The notes under the pieces: model-generated
The model's input: the letters and a program-made list of their open reading frames with translations, nothing else
Database searches by the model: none
What the model was told of the DNA's origin: nothing
Translations under genes and position numbers: made by a program
Part shown: positions 1 through 9,371 of the stretch, piece by piece
Position numbering within the stretch: the stretch's first letter is position 1
Layout: each line of letters opens with the position of its first letter
NCBI GenBank assembly: GCA_014885115.2
Contig: WKLE02003799.1
Span: 3,298 to 27,815 of the forward strand
Length of the DNA: 24,518 nucleotides
Source: Asterionellopsis glacialis
Taxonomy: Eukaryota > Bacillariophyta > Plagiogrammaphyceae > Rhaphoneidales > Asterionellopsidaceae
Direction of reading: 5' to 3'

Positions 1-426
1 TGCTACATGATGTGATGTTCTATCTTGCCCAACACTCTTGCAAAGGGTTAAATCTGCATTTCTGTTGATGTTTGGTAGTCTGGCAGACCATAATTGTATC
101 TGTCCCTTCTAAGACGACAATAAGCTATGTATTCTAAGGCAGATTATTAGGCTTTTGGGGTGGTGCCTTTTGGTCGATCAGCTTGAATTTCCAAATTTTC
201 CCACCGTAAAATGCTGTCACTTTGACATTTAAAAATAAGTCATGAGCTCACTTTAGTGTGAAGTTTCTCGCGTAAAAAATTATTTTGGTGAAATGCACGA
301 GAAGGGTGGGGGCATAGTCTGCTCTAGTCGGAGCTCGTACAGTATTGTAGCTTTTCGGGTTCAACAACTTGAAGAACATTACAAGACGGCAAGCTCGTTT
401 TCAATAAAGTACAACTGTAAGAGCTC

Positions 427-669
427 GTACCTTTGCAAGGTACCATGTACGGTAGGTCATTACGTCCTATCCCGGTACGGTAGGACCCTACCTAGGACTC
501 AAGACCACCACTACCTGGAAGGTCCTACCAAGGTTCCTACCTGGTATCAATAGACTGAAACCAAGTAACTGCGTACAAGGGTTGAAGTAGGAAAAGGATT
601 TTGTTGTTTTTATGATGTAGACTCTACCGAATGAGCGAATACCTGTACATAATTAATATGTACCTGGTA
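427..669. promoter_or_regulatory. GTAC-rich palindromic cluster upstream of LRR gene 1
   Basis: The sequence shows a 7-bp-arm hairpin at 427-443 and two copies of TACCTGGTA (538-546, 661-669), with many partial GGTACGGTAGG/CCTACC words between them that can pair with each other. The same 9-mer and its A variant occur seven times before the second LRR gene. A regulatory role is inference; it could also be a mobile or recombinogenic repeat. Confidence 0.35.
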
Positions 670-892
670 AAGTTCTGTACCGGTATTCAGTACTTAGTAC
701 CGGCACAGCACAATTATTGTCGAACAAAAGATATCCTTAATTAATTATTTAATATCACCAAAAGAACAAAACAGGTATAATACCGGTAGTACCAGCACGA
801 GGGTAAAGCACCCAGAGAGGAAAAAAGCTCTTCTACCAAGACTACTCGTACCTTTGTTCTTGTCTGTGATTTCTCGGACTTTAGGGACCTCT

Positions 893-908
893 CTCTCTCT
901 AGAGAGAG
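893..908. promoter_or_regulatory. 16-bp CT/AG palindrome
   Basis: A perfect palindrome, CTCTCTCTAGAGAGAG, lies about 195 bases before the first ATG of LRR gene 1. A 14-bp version (TCTCTCTAGAGAGA, 10296-10309) lies about 385 bases before the ATG of LRR gene 2. CT-rich elements are often near transcription starts in eukaryotes; a role here is inferred only from position and recurrence. Confidence 0.3.
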
Positions 909-1103
909 GCTTCGCGTTGAAGTGGACATAATTCGCAATAGAGAATTCAACCAAGCATAACAACGAAAGAGAAGGCTAGAGTTGAAGTGGACCCCACAAC
1001 TTTTGAAACTGTACATGTCAGTGGAAGAATCAGATTGCAAGCAATTGAAAAAAAGCAGTACAGCAATTGGTACCATATATTAAATAATCAATCACACATC
1101 ACC

Positions 1104-4096
1104 ATGGCAGATGTACCTGAATCCAAATCTGAACGTAAGCTTTCATTACCTAGCGTTGAAGAACCACCATCAGATGAAATAGCATTCGCTTCATCTCAAC
1201 GTGGAGAATTGACACGATTGCAATCACCCACAAGTCAGCAACATGAATTACTTCATCAAGCTTCGACGAAAGAAGAACAAATCAAAGCACAAGAGCGAGA
1301 ACGTCGTAAAGCACGAAAACGCGAACCTAGGAACACTGAAAATGCTTCCAATGGCATCAGTCACGAAGAGCAACAACGACAAAGTCGATTCAATGCAAGC
1401 TTAGAAGATATTGAGCATCATGAAATGGATGATGCACGCATCAAGGCACAAGAGCAAGAACAAGATCTGCGCGTTTCTTCTAAGTCTAAAAAATGGTTAC
1501 TTCCACAAACATCTCGACAACATAAGCATCAACAAAAAAAGCAGCACTCTGATAGTCAAAAACTATCACGATCTCCCTTATCATCGAACACTAATGGGAC
1601 TACTACTACACGGGACATTGCTAGCGATCATCGCATCGTTGAAAAAACGACGGCTAGAAACAATCGTACTCATAATTCTACTCCTTCTGCTCAGTTATTA
1701 GTTGAACGGCGTATTGAAGATCGAAAAGCTAAAGAACGAGCAAACCGTTATCGTCACCACCACCACCATTCTCACACTTCTAGTGGTGATGATAGTGATC
1801 TTGTGAAGACAAACCAAGCATCTCGATCTAATCCAATGGAAGATGTAGAAGCAGGATTTGTAGATAGTGATACTGATCATGCCGTTGTGTTCGATGATGA
1901 TGATGATCAGATCAAGGAACCAAGGAAAGGCAGTATGGGTAGTGACCAGTACTCCAAAGGTGATAACTTTAGTTATCATCGTAGAAAAAGTAATGGATCA
2001 TTATTCGATCCTGAGAAAAGCTTTGGTTCTGATGGAGACGATAGTAGTCATAAGTACACTGGGATTGTTCCTGTTGGTGCTGTTGCTGTTGATGGAGACG
2101 ATGGAGAACGTTTTTTGGCAAAGGCAAGTTTATATCCATTACACCCCGCAAAAGATGATGATGATAATACCCCTCGTTCTCCTACAAGTACCGATAATGC
2201 CAACGCCAACAATATGAAACACCACGATTCAAGTGATTCGCCACAAGAATTATTCAAAAAGGAGCTACCACCTTCATCTTCTTGGTGGGCTACAAGACAA
2301 TGCAAAATTGTGTTTGGTGTAGTGTTGGTCGCAGTCGTTATTATAGTCAGTGCTGTTGTTGCCATCGGCAGTGGTGGTGGTAATGGTGGCAGCGACGACG
2401 ACATCGACGATGAGGAGAGGACAAACTTCTTAAAAGAAACATTGTATGATTTGTCTGGTGATACACTCTACGATCCCAGTACACCACAACATATGGCATA
2501 CGAATGGATTGTCAAGAAAGATACCCAAATCTCAACATTGAATACCAATCCCAGCAAAATCAAAGCCCGGTATACTTTAGCTGCCTTTTATTATTCTACA
2601 GGTGGGAATACGACATGGAGTAATCCTCAAAACTGGCTAAATACTGAAATGGACGAATGCGACTGGGCCCCTAAGGAAGCAGATTGTTTTGGTGGGCAAG
2701 ATATGTTTGGTTTCTACTTCGATGAAGGTTCTTTTGGTCTTTCAGGGGCATTTCCTAAGGAATTGGTTGATTTGAATCTAGGTAAATACATACGTACAGT
2801 GTGATCTGTTATTGCATTTGTTTGTGTGTTTGTTTGCTTCAGTCCAATCATTAACTAACTTTTAATTCATGAATGTATTTTCCATACAAATTGGTTTCGC
2901 AGTTGAACTGTCCATTCAATATGAAGATGATGTATTCGCTGGTGTGATTGACCCCGTTGTTTACGATATGGTATCCTTGAGTAAGTCTTCAAACGAGTGT
3001 TTATATTTCGAAATACAATTAGAATGTGTTACTAACTTGGCAATGATTGTTTGTTCCTTTTTCCTCTTTCCTTTAAAGGTTATCTTCAGCTGTCTGGTCT
3101 TTCACTCGTTGGAAGTATTCCATCTGATCTATCGAAGCTAACGAATCTTGGTAAGTTGCGTAGAAGTTAATGCTGCTACAGTATGTAATGCATGCGTTTC
3201 GTATTCTACATCTCTGACAGCTAGCTTTATTGTTTCTCGGATAAATTTAAAATGCTGATATTATTACAAAACAAACAAACAAATGATAGAAGCCTTTGTT
3301 GCGGAAGATAATGATTTCGATGGCAGCATTCCGTCAGACCTTTACAAGCTTAAAAAAATGCAAACGTTGCGTCTTGGTCGTAACGAGATTGAAACAAACA
3401 TGACAGAATTTATTATAGGGATAAGTACTACAATGGAGGATTTAGGTATGTATGAAAGTTTCCATTTTATCAATAAATCAATGGAAAATCACTTGTTGCA
3501 ATCTCAACATCAATTTCTAACTCACTCCTTTTTATATCTGTGTTCGCGTATGAATACAGCTATTTTAGAGTTGTTTGGCAATCGGATTTACGGAAGTATT
3601 CCCAGCGAGATAGCTGGGTTATCTGAGCTCGGTGAGTTTGTTGATAGATTGTGCTAGGCCTTGTTGCAGTACTGACGGATAAAATATATTGTATCTCACA
3701 TCTCAATTCATTCTGTCATTCTCAAAGAACATTTGAATATTCAAAATAATTTAAATCTTGCTGGGCCTATCCCAGCAGAGATCGGAATGTTGACAAAATT
3801 ATGTGAGTCTCATTCTTTCTAGAATTCTTCATTTTTTTTGGTTACAAAGCTCGACCTGCACCTTTTTGTTTTAATAATTGTATCCCCACAACCTAACGAA
3901 TATTTTCATCATTGGTTTTCATTTTACGATTGCAGCCTTTTTCAGCTTTGTTGTGACTGACTTATCTGGGGATGTTCCCGTTGAGGTATGTTCTGTGGGC
4001 ATTCTAGACCTGCAATGCAACCTCGATGTTTGCGATTGTGAGCCTTCCAATATCTGTAGCGAGGAAAAATGCTGTACTTCGTGCTCGGAATTGTGA
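1104..4096 (+). CDS. Single-pass membrane leucine-rich-repeat protein (LRR gene 1), 7 exons
   Basis: Proposed exons are 1104-2781, 2903-2980, 3079-3150, 3290-3445, 3560-3631, 3728-3802 and 3936-4096. All junctions are GT-AG and phase 1, giving 763 aa. The ATG at 1104 (accATGG context) is the first in-frame Met; the frame is open further upstream but without ATG. Residues 1-400 are charged, disordered and His/Asp/Ser-rich. One transmembrane helix spans about 402-423, followed by a Gly/Asp linker. A diatom-type N-terminal cap (FYYSTGGNTTW, NWLN) comes next, then about seven plant-type LRRs (GSIPSDLxKL) and a Cys-rich cap (CNLDVCDCEP). There is no signal peptide and no kinase domain. Basic residues before and acidic residues after the helix suggest cytoplasmic N-terminus and outside LRRs. 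It is probably a surface recognition or adhesion protein; the ligand is unknown. Exons 4-7 are copied at 8557-9371. Confidence 0.85.
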
Positions 4097-4146
4097 GACT
4101 TTCAATATCTGAAGCGAGGAAAGATTCTGTATTTCATTCTCTGATG
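4037..4146 (+). repeat. 55-bp imperfect tandem duplication at the LRR gene 1 stop codon
   Basis: The block starting TGTGAGCCTTCCAATATCTG at 4037 is repeated with changes starting TGTGAGACTTTCAATATCTG at 4092. The present stop codon (4094-4096) lies in the first bases of the second unit. The degenerate downstream copy of the gene (9232-9348) has only one unit and then runs into GATGGTCGATAG. In the first gene the matching GATGGTTGGTAG lies after the second unit. This indicates that the duplication arose in gene 1 and replaced its original C-terminal few residues. Confidence 0.75.
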
Positions 4147-4176
4147 GTTGGTAGCACTGCCTACTGGACTTTAGAT

Positions 4177-5080
4177 TCGCACATTCGTATGATCATGTGG
4201 TTTATATTACAACAAAAGACTTACCATAATAGGCGATAAAGAAGCATGCACAGAGGTTTTGTACAGTAGCTCGTACAGTATGCATTAATATTTAAAAAAT
4301 GAACGGTCCATTCTGCCTTCTCTCTCTATTTTAAAACGAAGTTGCTGGAATCGCCAAACCTAACCCTAACTCTAATTTACTAGTGATTGGATTAGTTGGT
4401 TTTTCCAACTTCAGGCTTCAATACCGGAAGAAGTTTTCCACACAATGGGGAGCAGGTGCCACCGCACCGCTTGCCTGTTTTGCCTTTGAACTTTCCAAGC
4501 AAGATGATCATGACATGTGGGAGTTCCTTGTTATTCTTCCCTGCTTCAAAATAAGTATGGAGTCCTCCCACATTGCATTTCACAAATTCTTCACCCTGCA
4601 GTCCAAGGCAGAAACACCTAAGATGAGAAAGAAGGCTATTTCAACTACCTCCTTTGTCTGTTCTTGGTGTTAGCTTTGTTCCAACATTTTTCTAGGTGTC
4701 CAAGGATTTTGTGAAGTACCCTGACAGACAAAGCATAATCGTACCGGACCTCTTCGTCCATCCTTTTGTGTACAACTCTCATGAACCTTTCAAACCAGCA
4801 GCTGTAAGACAGGCAGGCTGTCACATAAATCTTTGCAGTGTTGTAGGCCATCAACATCATGCTGGACTGGTGTTCTACAGACCAGTGGTAAATATGAGAA
4901 TAAACCATGCAGAGTGGTCTAGGGGTAGAGAATTAAATCATGTCTTCTGTCTTGCCTGGATCTAGAGATCTGATGAGTATACACACACATTTGCCATGCC
5001 GCTGGTGTCTTCAACTTGGTATGGGCCCAGAGGTGGACACACACTAACTGTTCCCAGAGACCTGCCAATGAATGCTAGTT
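4177..5080. other. Unassigned DNA between LRR gene 1 and the retroelement
   Basis: No gene is recognised. Short open frames on both strands (for example 4645-4908 minus and 4383-4673 plus) do not resemble any family I know and lack supporting splice structure. A telomere-like stretch cctaaccctaactctaa is at 4359-4375, and the 14-mer agctcgtacagtat at 4268-4281 also occurs at 332-345. The DNA may be remains of another mobile element or part of the 3' flank of the one at 5081-8556. Confidence 0.4.
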
Positions 5081-5374
5081 TTTTTTTTTGGAAGATATAA
5101 AAGTGAGCTACTATGGTTTAAGCTAAGTTTGACTTGTCGAACGATGTTCTAACAAAACTACTTGTCACGTTTGAAGTCCCACTATCGACAGGAGCGCAAA
5201 AGACACACAAGTTCCCTTGTCAGATGGGAGGGGTTGTTTTCAAATTCGACCGATTTGAGGAAAGCCAGCAGCCCACAGAAGGGCTCCTAGGACCTTGGAC
5301 CCGGACACCATTTGAGGAGTGATGTGGATGGGGTCGACGGCAAAAATCAAGGAAGAGGGTAGGTTGTGTTCCGA

Positions 5375-6190
5375 TTAGAAACATGTGAGACCCAGGCCTG
5401 CTCCATCCTCCCATTGCGGTCTACAGACTGAGATCAGTTCTGCAGGGATATGAATGCCCTGGAGACAGTGGTGGGTGGCCCAAACAGTAGCAATACTGAT
5501 TCGGGACTTGACCCAGCTGCAAGTGTGGGTGTATGGGCATCTCCATTTCAAAGAGAGCGCATATGCAAGTCGTTTGAGGAGGTATGCCGCCTCATGACCC
5601 AACAATCCATCAGTTGAAATCACAAATGGGGTGAAGTGACGATGTTGTTGAAGGCATTTCTCCAAATACTTCTTCTTCTTCTCATACTCCTGTGTTGCCA
5701 GGACCTTACCCAGATCCTTGGTATGGTAGGATTTTGTGTCAGTGTCAGTGACACGGACATCCACCACACACGCGTTCGTCCTGGTCCAAAGACCCTGGAT
5801 AAGAAGATCCCCATGTTCATCTGCATCATTCCTGAGAGTAGGCAAATCGCGGCAGTCCTTGAGGTTTTCTGCATGTTCACCAAAGAATGCAGTTGCAGGA
5901 CTGGTGTTGATTAATGGTTCATCCTGAACCTTCGATGGCGCAAATGCTAAACCGGCAAGGTAGCCGAGTTCGTCCCGAATCTCATTGTGACGGTAGATGA
6001 CCAGGCCACCCTTCTTACAGCCTAAGGCATGCCAGATGGTAAATTGGTACGTGCAGCCATCACAAGTCTTGGGGAGTTGAAGATCCATGTCATAGCGGAG
6101 TTTGAGGGCATCTTGGAACTCATCCAGGGAGAGGTCGGTGCCTGCAACAAGGGAGGAGGAGACAGTTTGCCAGGCACTGGTGTGTCAGGC
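5375..6190 (-). pseudogene. Zinc knuckle and restriction-like endonuclease domain of the retroelement
   Basis: The frame holds FQDALKLRY before the Met at 6088. From that Met, residues C9, C12, H20 and C24 form a CX2CX7HX3C knuckle, followed by RHNEIRDEL, as in R2-like elements. Asp94 (HGDLLI) and Asp110 (VVDVRV) followed by a lysine cluster (EKKKKYLEK) fit the PD-(D/E)XK pattern of the restriction-like endonuclease that nicks the target DNA. VISTDGLLGHEA and RPQWEDGAGL close the protein. It lies in a different frame from the RT stretch, so it cannot be made as one protein now. The endonuclease assignment is by motif pattern, not by search. Confidence 0.7.
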
Positions 6191-6195
6191 TCTGC

Positions 6196-7404
6196 CTATG
6201 GTGCAAGACTTGTCGGGAGGAAGGCGTTCCAGGATGGAACTGAGTTTGGCAGCAGAAATGCATTTCTGCGGATGCAGAGTTCCTTCCGTCCTTCTTCAAT
6301 CATGTCAATGTGATCAAAGACGGAGAATTCAATGTGGCAACAGAGGGCCTGAACAAGGTGGCTGCAGATGACCTGGGAGGCAGCGTAGTTGGAAGCAGCA
6401 GAAGTGGCAGGATCGGGGAGCGAGAGTCCCACTGCTTTTGCTGGGAGGTGGAGAATGTCTGAAAGGAGGGGTTCATTGAGGGGACCTGCAAATAGGGAGG
6501 GGAAGAAAGTCTTCTGGAGAGTCTCCCTGATGGGGAGGAACTCATCACCTATGACAGGAGTGACTCGTTGGAGGAACTGCCACTCTTGTTGAAGTGAATG
6601 CTGGAGGCCCGAGTAGGCTGTTTGGGGGAAGAATTTGGCTGCCATGGCCAAATCTTCTACACCCTCCTTCCAGGTGTGAATCTGTGCAGAGAGCCATTCA
6701 GCTTGGGATGGGAGGTTGCCAATGTAGCCTCCCAGGTATCGGTGACCAGTGCAGATGCAGAAGCCCAGGTGAGCAAACTCTTGCTGGGCCCGTTCCAGAT
6801 TGTCCGGGTGGACTTGGACTATGAGGACACACTTCTCTGCAGCCAGGAAGCAACCAAAGTGTTTGCCATGATGAACCAAGGCTGCAAAGTAGTGCATGAT
6901 GTCATAGAAGTCCCCACCCACACCCGCGTCATCAACATACCAGGGTTGTTCCACGTTGGGGTGGTCCTGCTTCAGCTTATGTATAAGGGGGGTGACCAGG
7001 AGACCATATGCCACCATGGAGATGGGGTCACCCTTTCTGACACTGTCCTTACTATGCAAGGTGAGGGAGGTGCCATTGGGTTTGCGGAGGATAATTAGCG
7101 ACCAATGGCGGTAGCAATTAAAGGCAAACTGGGCACCCAAAGGCCAGAGGTGGCAAAGGGTCCAGATCATCTTGAGCCAGTTGCCCTTGTTGAATGCATT
7201 GGAGGCATCAACAAGGAGGAAACCATAGTCCTCATGTTCATGGTTGTCTGTCCAGTGTAGCTGGATGGAGTGAAGGAGGCCTTCAATACCAGCTTCAAGG
7301 CCCACACATACCTGGTCAGTGCCACAGGCGGCCTTCACTTCAGTGTCACTGATCATGGTGACGGCAGGACCCATAAGTCGGCACCAGACTTCACCAATGC
7401 CCAC
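6196..7404 (-). pseudogene. Reverse transcriptase domain of the retroelement
   Basis: The open stretch is 402 residues and begins at a GTG codon simply because a stop lies upstream, so it is a fragment and not a gene start. RT motifs are in order: motif A LLVDASNAF with Asp66; motif B KGDPIS (124-129), where families usually have QGDPxS; motif C YVDD (156-159) with both catalytic Asp; motif D-like HFGCFLAAEKC; and motif E-like RYLGGYIG. The polymerase would copy element RNA into the target site by target-primed reverse transcription. The C-terminal thumb continues to about 6196, where a frameshift ends the frame before the zinc knuckle. Confidence 0.85.
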
Positions 7405-7443
7405 CGGTCAAATGCCACCATTGAACTTACCGAGGGCAACCAG

Positions 7444-8139
7444 TCAGTTGGCCATGATGGCATGATAGGCAGCCCAGGGGGGAAGGTCATTGGCCAGCCA
7501 TGGCATGAAGTCGGCAAGGGAACGACAAAGCAGTTCACTTTGAGGACCAAACTTGAGGAGCCAGTACTGGACGGACGTGGAAAGGAACCCACTGGGTCCA
7601 GGTCCACCAGATTGGTGTCTTGCCACCTCTTCTATGTGTGATTCTGTGACCTCGACGGGGACAAAATCAGGGAGGTGGGGGTATGACGTGAAAGCTGAGG
7701 GAAGTAGAGTTTGAGGCTTCAGATGCTTGGAAGAGAGGACCTGGGTGACCATTTTCCCTGTGGCATTGTTGATTGCATCCAGATCAAGGATGCCACAAGA
7801 TTCACAGTCTGTGAGGCAACGGACCACCAAGCGCACCTTCCCTTGGAGCATGAGGCAGTTGAAAACCTGTGCTTGATGTTCCAGTGAGGATGTGCCTCGG
7901 CGGCGGGAAAGGAGGGACCTTGCCATGAGGAGGGTGTCCTCAATGAGCATGGTGAATTTGCCCTCCTCCCAGGCATCAAGTTGATTGACAATACGTTGAG
8001 GAATATTGCCAGATCTGTGGACAAGTTTGGTTTGTTGGAGAACCACTATTTGAAAGATCAGAAAACATTCTGAGTTCCATTTCTGCTCTCTGATGCCATT
8101 GAGCTCACGGACAAGTTGATTGATGAATCGATTTGCCAT
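7444..8139 (-). pseudogene. Retroelement ORF, region preceding reverse transcriptase
   Basis: This 231-residue stretch includes REQKWNSECFLIFQ, LLSRRRGTSS, GGPGPSG and NDLPPWAAYHAIMAN, which form the conserved lead-in to the RT domain of this family. It ends at an in-frame TGA (7446-7444). The same frame then continues as LVALGKFNGG, meets a second TGA (7410-7408) and enters the RT proper. Both stops are explained by single substitutions. No separate function is assigned to this region. Confidence 0.7.
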
Positions 8140-8556
8140 TTGCCGTTGGGGAGATCAAATTGTTGCAATGGTAGAGAAACAAGTTTTCTCCACCATGCTT
8201 GCCTGAGGGCATCATCAAGGACTCCACCTGTAAGGTGTGATCCATCGTTCTGATGGATGTAGCCACCATAGATGTCTTGGATCATTTTGTCCATGTCAGT
8301 CGGAATATAACCTGGGAGATCAAGATTTTTGTGGATGGAGGGAGTTGCTGGAACTTTGGGAGTCTCCACTGGTTCTTCCGGGGTGACCCAAGGCTCCATA
8401 GGAGCAGAGGCGGGAGAGTTGGTTGGCATGACCTCAGAGGGGTGAGACACTTCAGGTGGTGGCAGTGGGGATTGAGCAGTCGCAGCAGGAGGAGGTGGGG
8501 TGTTGCCAGGTGAAGGTGGTGGGGAGATGGCTGAAGTAGTTGGTGTCTTGGTGGAA
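8058..8556 (-). pseudogene. Retroelement ORF, N-terminal part
   Basis: The frame begins with a Pro/Ser/Thr-rich stretch and then reads through residues such as DKMIQDIYGGYIHQNDGSHL, a segment I recall at the start of this protist RT-protein family, followed by RKLVSLPLQQFDLPNGKW. True homology to the family is lost at about 8139, where the reading frame must shift by one base to continue as ANRFINQLVREL. The Met used by a simple ORF caller (8597) lies inside the neighbouring LRR copy, so the real element start is unknown and may be truncated. Confidence 0.65.
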
Positions 8557-9371
8557 GAAGCCTTTATTGTGGAAGATAATGATTTCAATGGCAGCATTCC
8601 GTCAGACCTTTACAAGCTAAAAAAATGCAAACGTTGCATCTTGGTCTTAACAAGATTGAAACAAACATGACAGAATTTATTATAGGGATAAGTACTACAA
8701 TGGAGGATTTAGGTATGTATGGAAGTTTCCATTTTATCAATAAATCAATGGAAAATCACTAGTTACAATCTCAACATCAATTTCTAACTCACTCCTTTTA
8801 TATCTGTGTTCACATATGAATACAGCTATTTTAGAGTTGTTTGACAATCGGATTTATGGAAGTATTCCCAGCAAGATAGCTGGGTGATCTGAGCTTGGTG
8901 AGTTTGTTGATAGATTGTGCTAGGCCTTGTTGCAGTACTGATGGATAAAATATATTGTATCTCACATCTTAATTCATTCTGTCATTCTCAAAGAACATTT
9001 GAATATTCAAAATAATTTAAATCTTGCTGGGCCTATCCCAACAGAGATCGGAATGTTGACAAAATTATGTGAGTCTCATTCTTTTTAGAGTTCTTTTTTT
9101 TTTTGAGAAAGCTCGACCTGCACCTTTTTGTTTTAATAATTGTATCCCCACAACCTAACGAATATTTTCATTTTACGATTGCAGCCTTTTTCAGCTTTAT
9201 TGTGACTGACTTATCTGGGGATGTTCCCGTTGAGGTATGTTCTGTGGGCATTCTAGACCTACAATGCAACCTCGATGTTTGTGATTGTGAGCCTTCCGAT
9301 ATCTGTAGCGAGGAGAAATATTGTACTTTGTGCTTGGATGGTCGATAGCACTACCTACTCGACTTTAGAAG
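8557..9371 (+). pseudogene. Degenerate copy of exons 4-7 of LRR gene 1
   Basis: The DNA is a close copy of 3289-4176, introns included, so it is a genomic duplication and not a reverse-transcribed copy. Exons 1-3 and any promoter are missing, and the copy starts within a few bases of the exon 4 boundary, next to the retroelement. It is broken: one T is lost at about 8618 (CTTAAAAAAATG to CTAAAAAAATG) in the exon 4 equivalent, and the exon 5 equivalent has GGG-TGA-TCT at 8882-8890 where gene 1 has TTA. It lacks the 55-bp tandem duplication of gene 1. The last exon equivalent is open to a TAG at 9346-9348. Confidence 0.85.

Larger units (their letters stand above)
1..1103. other. Intergenic/promoter region upstream of the first LRR gene
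   Basis: No convincing gene is present. The short open frames, such as one starting at 293, have no recognisable protein and run through hairpin-rich DNA. From about 420 to 720 the sequence is rich in GTAC/GGTA words. It includes a perfect 7-bp hairpin (GTACCTT-tgc-AAGGTAC, 427-443), TACCTGGTA palindromes at 538-546 and 661-669, and a 16-bp perfect palindrome CTCTCTCTAGAGAGAG at 893-908. The same kinds of words recur upstream of the second LRR gene, so this is probably the promoter and 5' leader of the gene starting at 1104. Confidence 0.6.
5081..8556 (-). mobile_element. Decayed non-LTR retrotransposon with reverse transcriptase and restriction-like endonuclease
   Basis: Read on the minus strand, one long coding frame can be followed from about 8556 to 5375: a proline-rich start, a conserved N-terminal region, reverse transcriptase, then a Cys-Cys-His-Cys zinc knuckle and an endonuclease-like region. 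A run of 11 T at 5081-5091 equals a poly(A) tail on the coding strand and gives the probable 3' end. The 5' end abuts the duplicated LRR segment at about 8556/8557. No target-site duplication or LTR was found. The order RT then CCHC then endonuclease matches the R2/CRE/NeSL group of non-LTR elements. It is inactive: frameshifts near 8139 and 6190, and in-frame TGA codons at 7446-7444 and 7410-7408. Confidence 0.8.

Noticed and set aside
293..553. 86-codon plus-strand frame upstream of LRR gene 1
   Set aside because: Its second half is the translation of hairpin-rich GGTACC DNA, with no family resemblance or splice support.
1104..4096. LRR receptor-like protein kinase label
   Set aside because: No kinase domain exists on either side of the transmembrane helix in either LRR gene.
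4359..4375. Interstitial telomere sequence (cctaaccctaactctaa)
   Set aside because: Less than three imperfect units; chance is a sufficient explanation.
4383..4973. Possible transposase fragment
   Set aside because: No DDE motif or terminal inverted repeats could be shown; left as unassigned DNA.
5620..7641. Several plus-strand frames of 90-170 codons opposite the retroelement
   Set aside because: They are antisense shadows of the RT and endonuclease coding frame, which carries the recognisable motifs.
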